Origin: an uncultured Clostridium sp.
Lineage (GTDB): Bacteria > Bacillota > Clostridia > TANB77 > CAG-508
Reading direction: 5' to 3'
Assembly: GCA_905213875.1 (NCBI GenBank)
Contig: CAJMJN010000023.1
Coordinates: 1 to 22,153 of the forward strand
DNA: 22,153 bases
The notes under the pieces were generated by a model that was not told the DNA's origin, made no database searches, and saw only the letters and a list, made by a program, of their open reading frames with translations. Positions 1 to 6,505 of this stretch are shown one piece after another (position 1 is the first letter of the stretch; each line of letters begins with the position of its first letter). Made by a program: the position numbers and the translations under genes.

Positions 1-164
1 CTTGTTATATATGTTGGATCTCCTGATAAAATGTATCCAACAATTTGATTAATTGGATTATATCCTTTTTCAACTAATGCTTGATATACATCTTTTAGTA
101 TTTCTTGGCATTTAGTATTTTCTTCTCTTTCTACTTCAAAACTCATCGTTTTATCAAATTCCAT
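1..164 (-). CDS. ireB: IreB family regulatory phosphoprotein (UPF0297), 3' end cut by window edge
   Basis: Only the first 54 codons are inside the window. The ATG lies at 162-164 and a strong AAAGGAGG ribosome binding site lies just upstream. The translation starts MEFDKTMSFEVERE and continues through EILKDVYQALVEKGYNPINQ to IVGYILSGDPTYI. The YQAL-EKGYNPINQIVGY-LSGDP block is the hallmark of the small UPF0297/YrzL family. In Enterococcus the family member IreB is phosphorylated by the Ser/Thr kinase IreK and modulates cell-envelope stress tolerance. The family protein is about 85-90 aa, so roughly 30 residues are missing here. In many Firmicutes ireB sits between alaS and ruvX. Here it follows, by 21 bp, a membrane protein with a degenerate GGDEF domain, so it is probably cotranscribed with that operon. 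The family call is confident; the kinase link is inferred from the family. Confidence 0.93.
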   Translation of the reverse strand, partial: MEFDKTMSFEVEREENTKCQEILKDVYQALVEKGYNPINQIVGYILSGDPTYIT

Positions 165-185
165 TTGCAATTCCTCCTTTATAAT

Positions 186-1337
186 TTATATATTAGTTAT
201 ATCACTTTCTGTTGGATTAGCATTATCTAAATATTCTTCTAATTTTTTCAATACTTCTTCTAATCCTGTTCCTTTATAATAAGATGATATAACAAAATTT
301 AATTTTGGTGTTGCTTCTTGGCTATTTTCTTCTTGAGTTGCACCTTTTTTAGTAGATTTTCCTTTTACCTTAACATCTAATTTAAATGTTTCTATTTCTT
401 CTTCTGTTAGTTTTATTTTCATATTTTCGACTTTTTCTTTTAAGTCGTTTAGAAAATCTGCAACTGAATTTGCTTCAACTCCTGAAAATGCAATAACAAA
501 TTTAGGTCCCATATATCTTACAAATACATATTCTGATGCTAAATTTTCTTTTACATATCTACTTATTTCTGTAATAACTTTATTTCCAAGTTCTCTTGAA
601 TGTTCTTTATTTATTTGTTGGATATTAATTATTTTAAACATACATATAGTTGATATTGTATATTGATCTATTACTTTTTTTCCTTCACCATATAAATATT
701 CTTCTGAATACAAACCAGTAAATAAATCTTTTCTAACTATTGTTTCTAATGTTTTTTGATGTACTACTGTTTTTAATACAGATACTATGTTCTCTTTTAT
801 TACTTCTAATACTGTTATATCTACATTATCAAAATCGTGTGGTATACCACTTTCTATTATCCAATATCCAATATAAACATTATCAATATATAAAGGGAAA
901 AATATAGCAGATTTAGCTCTACCAAATTCCATTTGTTGATATGGAAGTCTTTCGTTTTCATTGTTTACAGTAACATATTTAGGTGTTGCTGTTTCTATGC
1001 TATCTTTAAACATATCAAGTTCATGTAAAGATTTTAATGCATCCCAATGTTTAGAATCTACATTTGATGCTTTTACTTGATATTCTGCACCATCAAATAC
1101 AACTATAGTAGAATATTTTATTTCATATCTTTCTATTAATATTTCATTAATCTTCTTTATTTTGTCTTCTACTGTAGATGTTTCTCCAATAGCATTCATA
1201 AAGTCTTGCACTACATATAAATTTGTGATTTTTTGGTTTAAATTTTTGAATTTTTGTATTTTTTTATGTATTGTTACATTATATACTATAAGTCCAATTA
1301 CAATTAAAACCAATATTACTACTACTGCTATTATCAC
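186..1337 (-). CDS. Membrane-anchored protein with GAF-like and degenerate GGDEF domains
   Basis: This 383-aa protein starts at a GTG preceded by GAGGAGG at good spacing. Residues 1-20 form one hydrophobic helix (IIAVVVILVLIVIGLIVY), so the protein is probably anchored with a cytoplasmic body. Residues about 40-195 resemble a GAF sensor (STIVVFDGAEY, then AIFFPLYIDNVYIGYWIIES). A GGDEF-like fold follows from about 200: RKDLFTGLYSEEYL matches the RDxLTGLYNR entry motif. The signature loop, however, reads RYMGPKFVIAF (274-284), so GGDEF is replaced by MGPKF. The Glu needed for diguanylate cyclase metal binding is lost, and cyclase activity is not expected. A charged low-complexity insert (about 325-345, KGKSTKKGATQEENSQ) interrupts the domain before the closing strand. 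It lies 22 bp downstream of the AT-hook ATPase gene and 21 bp upstream of ireB, which implies one operon. A regulatory or scaffolding role is inference. Confidence 0.75.
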   Translation of the reverse strand: MIIAVVVILVLIVIGLIVYNVTIHKKIQKFKNLNQKITNLYVVQDFMNAIGETSTVEDKIKKINEILIERYEIKYSTIVVFDGAEYQVKASNVDSKHWDALKSLHELDMFKDSIETATPKYVTVNNENERLPYQQMEFGRAKSAIFFPLYIDNVYIGYWIIESGIPHDFDNVDITVLEVIKENIVSVLKTVVHQKTLETIVRKDLFTGLYSEEYLYGEGKKVIDQYTISTICMFKIINIQQINKEHSRELGNKVITEISRYVKENLASEYVFVRYMGPKFVIAFSGVEANSVADFLNDLKEKVENMKIKLTEEEIETFKLDVKVKGKSTKKGATQEENSQEATPKLNFVISSYYKGTGLEEVLKKLEEYLDNANPTESDITNI

Positions 1338-1359
1338 TTAATTTTCCTCCTCATATTTG

Positions 1360-3708
1360 TTAATAATTGTTTTTCATTTGATTTAAAGTTTGAGCCATTC
1401 CTGGACTAAAGGTATTTTGACTATTATATCCATTTGCAGTTGGTGGTCTATATGTTGTTCCTCCAACAGAATATATCATATTTCCTAATTCTTTTAATGA
1501 TTGTAAAAATCCTTTTGAATATCCTTTTAAAGATACATTACATTCAATAACATTTTCTAAATATTTTATATATGTTTCTTCTTCAAATGGTATAGATATA
1601 TATTTTATTAATGTTCTATCAAATAATTCTGTCATAAATGACATTGCAGGATCATTATAATATGCCATTCCACCTATAATCGTCTTATCTGTTATTCCTC
1701 TTATTTTTACAGCTTTATTTAATACTATTCTTAGTTTTCTATCTTCCAATATATTTTTTGATTTCAACTCTCTTAAAAATGCTGTTAATGGTTGAATTGT
1801 TAGAACATCTAAACTTTGAACTAAATATATTTCCTGAGCTTGTTCAAAATATCTTGATGGTGTTTTAAAATCTGTGTCAATTAAAATTAAAGTATGTTTC
1901 TTTAATAATGTTTCTAATATTTTGTCAGCATGTTCAATTGCTTCATTATCTTCTGGTAAAGATGTATAAACTGTAAGATTTTTATGTACTTCTATTCCAC
2001 TTGCCATTCCTTTTGAAAGACCTACTATACTTTGTTCTGCTATTTTTCTTAATTCTTCTTCATTTTTTGTATATATATAATAAGAATTTCTATTTTTAGT
2101 TGTGTCTAATATTGCTATGTCTATACCTGCTGTTGATAACATTTCTGCAAGGTTATTTACAATAAAAGATGTTCCATTTTTACTAGTTCCTACAAAAGCA
2201 GCTATTTTTTTTCTTGATGTTAATAATTCAGAAAGATCTATTTTTTCTATATCAATGCTTTTATTATTTTCCTGTATTTGTGACATTGGATTATATATTG
2301 AATTTGTATAATTATTGTTATAATGGTTTGTTGTGATATTTGTATTTATAGCCATATTCTCATTACTTGCCATTCCTATTCCAGGTAATATATTTTCTTC
2401 AATTTCATTATCATTATTATCTTTGGCTTCGTTTACATTTTGTTCTGGCATTTGTATATTATTATACAAATTATAATTATTTTTTTCATCTTCTTGGTCA
2501 TTATCTAAACCTGGAAGTATACTTCCAATAGTTTCTTCTGGTTCTTCAATTGTTTTGGCTGTTACCACGTTTTCTTCTGGTACAGGATTTTTTCTTGGTC
2601 TTCCTCTTCTTCTTTTTGGTGGTTCTTCAGTTTTTTCTTCTTCAACTGGAGGTACAGGATTTTTTCTTGGTCTTCCTCTTCCTCTTTTTACTGGTGCAAC
2701 TGTTTTTGGTTCTTCAGCTCTTTCTTCTTGTTCATCCAATCCGGGCATTACTGCATATTCTTGCATTTCTTGCTTTTGAGCAGAATATGTTGTTATTCTT
2801 TCTTGTTGCTCTGGTTTAGTATCTTGTACTATTGTATTTTGAGACATTGGTTTTACTCTTGATAATTTCTTTCCACTATGCATATTAACTGAAGATGGTA
2901 TTACAACTGGTCCAGACATTATATTTTCTTTATTTTTTGGTTTTAATAATTGTTCACTTGTCCCATCAACTTCTTCTACTTTTGGTTTTCTTATTTTGTC
3001 AGAAACTTTATTATTAAATGACATTATTTGTTGATATTTTGGTGATCTTTCCTCTAAAACTGCTCGTACATTTAATGGCAAAAATTTGCTTATTATTCTT
3101 AACTGAGTATCATTATATTGAGCTGCAATATTATCAAAACTTTCAAGGTATCTATCTTCATTTTTTCCTAATCTTTTATAATGTGCAAGTATATTTTGTA
3201 TTTCTACTTCACTTACATCATTTTCATTTTCACTTTGATAATTTACATTTTCTGAATCTATTTGATAATAAGTTTTTGCTTCTTTTTTTGTACGTGGTCT
3301 ATTTATCAATCTACATACTTCTTCAACACTTCTGTCATTTCCAATTATTGCATTATAAATACCTATTCCAAATAATTTAACAAGCATTTCTTCTGATTTT
3401 GCTCTTCTATCTGAGCAAATCAATATAATTGGAATATCTTTTCCTGTTGAACTAGCTGCTTCATCACTTATTCCATCTAATTTTTCAAAAATAAATTTAT
3501 CTATTTGATCATATTGTGTATGTGTAAATGCTTCTAATTCTTCACTTATAACTATTCTGTCATAAGATTTATCTTTTTGTATTTCTTTTAATATTGCATT
3601 AAAGTAATATACATTTTTATAAGAAATAATCTGTTTATATTGTTTTTGATATTTTTTTACAATAGATTCTGAGATTTCTTCATTACTTACAGCAAATAAG
3701 ACTTTCAT
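1360..3708 (-). CDS. CpaE/TadZ-like P-loop protein with receiver-like head and tandem AT-hooks
   Basis: This 782-aa protein starts at ATG 3708; its AAGGGGG ribosome binding site overlaps the end of the preceding gene. Residues 1-140 alternate strands and helices like a response-regulator receiver, but the expected phospho-Asp position (SYDRIVISEELEA) has no Asp. Residues 150-245 are helical and polar. Residues 250-495 are disordered: two AT-hook cores, KRGRGRPRKNP (341-351) and KRRRGRPRKNP (366-376), and three short LPG-type motifs (MPGLD 321, LPGLD 398, LPGIG 441). Residues 500-745 match the MinD/ParA/CpaE ATPase fold, with KKIAAFVGTSKNGTSFIVNN as the P-loop and LILIDTD (607-613) as the Walker B-like strand. 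The P-loop Lys of GK[ST] is replaced (NGTS). CpaE/TadZ proteins of Flp/Tad pili combine a receiver-like domain with an often atypical P-loop ATPase, which is the closest match. No TadA/CpaF ATPase or TadB/C gene is in view. The DNA-binding role of the hooks is inferred. Confidence 0.75.
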   Translation of the reverse strand: MKVLFAVSNEEISESIVKKYQKQYKQIISYKNVYYFNAILKEIQKDKSYDRIVISEELEAFTHTQYDQIDKFIFEKLDGISDEAASSTGKDIPIILICSDRRAKSEEMLVKLFGIGIYNAIIGNDRSVEEVCRLINRPRTKKEAKTYYQIDSENVNYQSENENDVSEVEIQNILAHYKRLGKNEDRYLESFDNIAAQYNDTQLRIISKFLPLNVRAVLEERSPKYQQIMSFNNKVSDKIRKPKVEEVDGTSEQLLKPKNKENIMSGPVVIPSSVNMHSGKKLSRVKPMSQNTIVQDTKPEQQERITTYSAQKQEMQEYAVMPGLDEQEERAEEPKTVAPVKRGRGRPRKNPVPPVEEEKTEEPPKRRRGRPRKNPVPEENVVTAKTIEEPEETIGSILPGLDNDQEDEKNNYNLYNNIQMPEQNVNEAKDNNDNEIEENILPGIGMASNENMAINTNITTNHYNNNYTNSIYNPMSQIQENNKSIDIEKIDLSELLTSRKKIAAFVGTSKNGTSFIVNNLAEMLSTAGIDIAILDTTKNRNSYYIYTKNEEELRKIAEQSIVGLSKGMASGIEVHKNLTVYTSLPEDNEAIEHADKILETLLKKHTLILIDTDFKTPSRYFEQAQEIYLVQSLDVLTIQPLTAFLRELKSKNILEDRKLRIVLNKAVKIRGITDKTIIGGMAYYNDPAMSFMTELFDRTLIKYISIPFEEETYIKYLENVIECNVSLKGYSKGFLQSLKELGNMIYSVGGTTYRPPTANGYNSQNTFSPGMAQTLNQMKNNY
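2579..2689 (-). repeat. 72-bp-period direct repeat encoding the two AT-hook modules
   Basis: Inside the 782-aa gene, a stretch of about 39 bp at 2579-2617 recurs at 2651-2689 with one mismatch. Both copies begin ggtacaggattttttcttgg on the plus strand. The period is 72 bp, exactly 24 codons, so the reading frame is kept. Each copy encodes (K/R)RGRPRKNPVP, an AT-hook core followed by a Pro-rich tail, separated by an acidic Glu-rich spacer. The near identity at DNA level suggests recent in-frame duplication or gene conversion. Confidence 0.85.
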
Positions 3709-3711
3709 TTG

Positions 3712-4122
3712 TTACCCCCTTCCAAATTTTACAAACACTGCAAATGCTAGTGGTAAGATTTGGCATATAATTAATATTGTTACAAAGCTTACTATTAAAG
3801 CCATACCTTTTTCTAATGTATCCAACTTTCTTATACCTATTACATATTGATGTATTGCACCAATGGCAATGCCTAAAAAACATAATGGTATACTATAAAT
3901 TCTAACCAAATTCAAAATATATGCTACTAAACCATATATATTTGAACCATATTTTTCTTGATAATCAGCAAGTGAACTCGTTGCATTATCTTTTAATTCA
4001 ATAATTTTACTTTCTGTTGCTTCATCAATTGCTTTTTCTGCTGCATAAATTTTAGTTGTAGCAAAAAACATTCCAATTATTACTATAAATATTGTAAATA
4101 TTAATAGTGCTTTTTTCATCAT
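3712..4122 (-). CDS. Small secreted two-helix membrane protein, VirB2/TrbC pilin-like
   Basis: This 136-aa protein opens MMKKALLIFTIFIVIIGM, a basic N-terminus and hydrophobic core ending near KIYAAEK. That is a good Sec signal peptide with an A-x-A-like cleavage context around residues 24-29. A polar segment of about 35 residues follows. Two hydrophobic helices come next (about 63-93 and 105-130), joined by the short basic turn GIRKLDTLEKG, and the protein ends FVKFGRG. The plan of signal peptide, short polar head, two membrane helices and a small basic loop is that of VirB2/TrbC-type pilins of type IV secretion. I see no residue-level signature that proves it. Two ATGs in tandem (4122, 4119) share the AAAGGGG ribosome binding site; the first is used here. 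Only 3 bp separate its stop from the next start, so the two genes are probably translationally coupled. A small holin-like or other membrane protein is an alternative. Confidence 0.6.
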   Translation of the reverse strand: MMKKALLIFTIFIVIIGMFFATTKIYAAEKAIDEATESKIIELKDNATSSLADYQEKYGSNIYGLVAYILNLVRIYSIPLCFLGIAIGAIHQYVIGIRKLDTLEKGMALIVSFVTILIICQILPLAFAVFVKFGRG

Positions 4123-4181
4123 TTCAAGCCCCTTTCTTAAGTCTATTTTTGTTAAAATCTCTCAAAGCCTTATACTTCTAT

Positions 4182-4210
4182 ATCATACAATAAATTGTAA
4201 AAAATAGCAA
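4182..4210 (-). promoter_or_regulatory. Possible sigma-A promoter for the pilin-like/TadZ-like/GGDEF-like/ireB operon
   Basis: Read on the minus strand, TTGCTA (4205-4210) and TATGAT (4182-4187) are separated by 17 bp, about 60 bp upstream of the 136-aa gene. The -35 box is imperfect. The promoter overlaps the inverted repeat that ends the upstream gene. Confidence 0.4.
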
Positions 4211-4233
4211 GATTTTTTTATAATTTATTGTAT
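4185..4233 (-). terminator. Inverted repeat overlapping the 3' end of the glucosaminidase gene
   Basis: Perfect 12-bp arms lie at 4185-4196 and 4222-4233 around a 25-nt spacer. The spacer contains a nested A-rich/T-rich hairpin (AAAAAAT, loop, ATTTTTT on the minus strand). The outer upstream arm lies within the last codons of the glucosaminidase gene. The nested hairpin ends in a U run and could act as a weak intrinsic terminator. Confidence 0.45.
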
Positions 4234-5474
4234 AAATATTCCATATTTTTATATACTCTATTTGCCCAGTTTTTATCTGTTGCATATTTCTTATTAATAC
4301 CACTTAATGTTGCACCATTATAATATGTTCCTGCTGCTTTTTCTCCACCATAAATTGATGTACCTTTTTGATTTAAATAATATTTAACAAATACTCTTGA
4401 AATTAAATCAATACATTCTGAATAGTCATTAAATTGATATGCACCATTATATGGATTTGAATCATAAGCACCATATCCAAATAAATTATGCTTATTTTGT
4501 GCTATTTTTGATGTTCCCCAATTACTTTCATGTATTCCAACTGCTGCAACAAAAAGACCATTTATATTATACTGTTCTTCAATATAATAAAAATATTGTG
4601 CATTATCCTTAAAAATCCCATTTTTATCTTTACTGTCTGTTAATACTTTTTTAAACTGTTCTAAACTTAATCCACTTGGTTTGTTTAATTGCATATCAAA
4701 ACTTAACTTCTGAACATTACTACTTTTAGTAGCTGTACTACTATTTTGATTTGTTTTTTCATCATTTTCTGTATATTTAGTATTTGGATTTAAATATGTG
4801 GTATTTTCTATTTTTATATATCCATTTACATTGTTTCCTGTAATTTTATACCAATCCTTTTGGATTTCTACTATTTTCAATTCTGTATTTTTAGTTAATG
4901 TAGCTATTTTTTGTGAACTTTCATTAGCTTCTGTCATAATACTTGCTCTATCTGCAGTTATATATATTGTATCTCCCACTTTTACTTTATAGGTATTTTT
5001 TGACTTTCCTGTTCCAATTTCTACTATTTTATTTACAGATGCTTTTGTTATTTTACTACTTAATTGTTCTTCTTGAATGATTTCTCCATTTTTATATTTC
5101 TTTTTTGTTGTTATCTCTTGTTTACCTTCTCTGCCTTCTTGTATTACCTGAATCATTCCAGTAGGTAACTCAGAATTTTGCTGATATTTTGTTATATATT
5201 CTAATTCTTGTTCTTCGGTTATGTATTCTTCTCTTTCATTATTTTTTGTATTTTCATTTATAATATTTTCTATATCTGTTTCATTAGCACTACTAATTTT
5301 TACTTGGTTTTGTTCTAAATTTGAAGAAGTTTCTTTTGCAAATACTTCATTTTTTTTCGCATAATAATCATAAATTGCTAATAAAAATAATAAAATAATA
5401 CTAAAAACTAAAAAAGTTAAAATATTTTTTAGTGTTAATTTTGTATGTTTTTTCATTTTATCTTTTGATTTCAT
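4218..5474 (-). CDS. Membrane-anchored G5-SH3b-glucosaminidase (GH73-like) peptidoglycan hydrolase
   Basis: The protein is 418 aa from ATG 5474, preceded by AGGTGAT. A longer reading from TTG 5519 is possible, but that TTG is the start of a -35 box. Residues 18-38 form one membrane helix (ILTFLVFSIILLFLLAIY), so the rest is probably outside. Domains in order: a Glu/Asn-rich stalk; a G5 domain (about 87-155, with ELPTGMIQVIQEGREGKQ and KYKNGEIIQEE); a bacterial SH3 domain (about 163-228, DRASIMTEANESS and GYIKIENTTYL); a Ser/Asn linker; and a C-terminal glucosaminidase domain (about 268-415). The last carries VGIHESNWGTS with the likely catalytic Glu at 316, then NKHNLFGYGAYD and a closing Tyr-rich helix. 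The LytG/GH73 family cleaves the glycan strand of peptidoglycan, and G5/SH3b domains bind wall material. It is divergent from a membrane protein and upstream of the pilin-like operon. Confidence 0.85.
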   Translation of the reverse strand: MKSKDKMKKHTKLTLKNILTFLVFSIILLFLLAIYDYYAKKNEVFAKETSSNLEQNQVKISSANETDIENIINENTKNNEREEYITEEQELEYITKYQQNSELPTGMIQVIQEGREGKQEITTKKKYKNGEIIQEEQLSSKITKASVNKIVEIGTGKSKNTYKVKVGDTIYITADRASIMTEANESSQKIATLTKNTELKIVEIQKDWYKITGNNVNGYIKIENTTYLNPNTKYTENDEKTNQNSSTATKSSNVQKLSFDMQLNKPSGLSLEQFKKVLTDSKDKNGIFKDNAQYFYYIEEQYNINGLFVAAVGIHESNWGTSKIAQNKHNLFGYGAYDSNPYNGAYQFNDYSECIDLISRVFVKYYLNQKGTSIYGGEKAAGTYYNGATLSGINKKYATDKNWANRVYKNMEYLYNKL

Positions 5475-5490
5475 ATTATCACCTAATATA

Positions 5491-5519
5491 ATTCTACCTT
5501 TTACTATCTTTTTTGTCAA
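5491..5519 (-). promoter_or_regulatory. Sigma-A promoter of the glucosaminidase gene
   Basis: On the minus strand, TTGACA (5514-5519) and TAGAAT (5491-5496) are exactly 17 bp apart. Initiation about 7 bp below the -10 box would leave a leader of only about 10-12 nt that begins essentially at the AGGTGAT ribosome binding site. This favours the ATG at 5474 over the upstream in-frame TTG. Confidence 0.75.
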
Positions 5520-5564
5520 TTTAAATTATTGGAAATTTTTATTATTTATATTAAATTATTCCAC

Positions 5565-5593
5565 TTGATTTTATTTCATTTTTATACTATTAT
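5565..5593 (+). promoter_or_regulatory. Probable sigma-A promoter for the 288-aa protein and acyl-CoA synthetase
   Basis: TTGATT (5565-5570) and TATTAT (5588-5593) are 17 bp apart, 25 bp upstream of the ATG at 5619. It is divergent from the glucosaminidase promoter, with about 45 bp between the two -35 boxes. Confidence 0.55.
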
Positions 5594-5618
5594 ATATATG
5601 TTTTACAAAGGAGGATTT

Positions 5619-6485
5619 ATGGACAAGAAAAAAGATTTTTTTAAAATAAAAATTAAATCATCTAACTTGTATAATAATCTAAAAAAGTTAAATAAAAAAG
5701 ACATATTTTTATCTTGCATTTTAGTAATTTTATTTATTACTATTTTTGTATTATCTAATTATATTTTTCAACGTCAACATTTGAAGCGAAAATTTGAAAA
5801 TGGTGTTATGTTTTTTTCCAACAAAAACGAAAATACTATTTTTCAAATAAAAAATATAACTTTTTTTAGTAGTTGTGATGCAAAAAATAAAAATATTTCT
5901 AGCAGTAATTTTACTATTGAAAATTTATATCAATTCACAGATATGGCTTTATTTATTTCTAGTCCATCAACTGAAAAAACTTTAGAAAATACTTTAAACA
6001 AAGTTTATATAGATAATATAAATTTTAGTAAGTCACCTTCTTTAGGTACGCCTTCTTTATATTATAAAAACATTGCAAATTTTGCCAAAAGCGATATTAT
6101 CAGTACAAATTTAATTAATAATAAACTAGATTTTTCTATATCAACTGAAGATCAAGCTAATTTAGATACACCTACACTATACAATAACTTAGCTAATCCC
6201 ATAGTTTTAAGTTTTGTTAATGAAAATATTAAATCTGATTATACAATAACAGATACTTCAAAACCTATAACTTATGATGGATCATTATTGAAAAAATGTG
6301 ATGTTTTATTGAATTCTATTAGAACTAACTTTTCTTTTGATATTTATATAACAAATAACTTAAATCAAGAATTTAAATGTACAGTTTATATAGATATTCC
6401 ATTAGAAACAGAAAATAATTCAATTTATAATGGAAATATAACTTTAAAAAAAGATACAAATTTTATTTTTTATAGATACAAATAA
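5619..6485 (+). CDS. Unrecognised membrane-anchored protein
   Basis: The protein is 288 aa. The ATG at 5619 is chosen because AAAGGAGG ends five bases before it; the in-frame extension upstream to 5529 is hydrophobic AT-rich noise without a ribosome binding site. The N-terminus is strongly basic (MDKKKDFFKIKIK, residues 1-27). One membrane helix follows (about 29-50, IFLSCILVILFITIFVLSNY), which predicts an N-in protein with about 235 residues outside. The exterior part is Asn/Ser/Thr-rich and probably beta-rich. I recognise no catalytic motif or family. Of its two Cys, C86 (SSCDAKN) and C252 (KKCDVLL) are each followed by Asp. It is 20 bp upstream of an acyl-CoA synthetase gene and probably cotranscribed with it. 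A surface or transport-accessory role would be a guess. Confidence 0.7.
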   Translation: MDKKKDFFKIKIKSSNLYNNLKKLNKKDIFLSCILVILFITIFVLSNYIFQRQHLKRKFENGVMFFSNKNENTIFQIKNITFFSSCDAKNKNISSSNFTIENLYQFTDMALFISSPSTEKTLENTLNKVYIDNINFSKSPSLGTPSLYYKNIANFAKSDIISTNLINNKLDFSISTEDQANLDTPTLYNNLANPIVLSFVNENIKSDYTITDTSKPITYDGSLLKKCDVLLNSIRTNFSFDIYITNNLNQEFKCTVYIDIPLETENNSIYNGNITLKKDTNFIFYRYK

Positions 6486-6505
6486 CTGTAATTTAGGAGG
6501 ATTAT

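Noticed and set aside
2579..2689. Possible CRISPR-like or VNTR repeat array
   Set aside because: Only two in-frame copies within a coding region; they are explained by duplicated AT-hook modules.
2550..2819. Plus-strand open frames rich in Phe, Leu and Val opposite the AT-hook linker
   Set aside because: Antisense shadow of a Glu/Lys/Arg-rich low-complexity coding stretch; no ribosome binding site or promoter.
5475..5519. TTG start giving 15 extra residues on the glucosaminidase
   Set aside because: The TTG is the first part of a TTGACA -35 box correctly spaced from TAGAAT, and the ATG at 5474 has its own ribosome binding site.
5529..5618. 30-residue hydrophobic N-terminal extension of the 288-aa protein
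   Set aside because: It spans the promoter and the AAAGGAGG site that serves the ATG at 5619; it has no ribosome binding site of its own.
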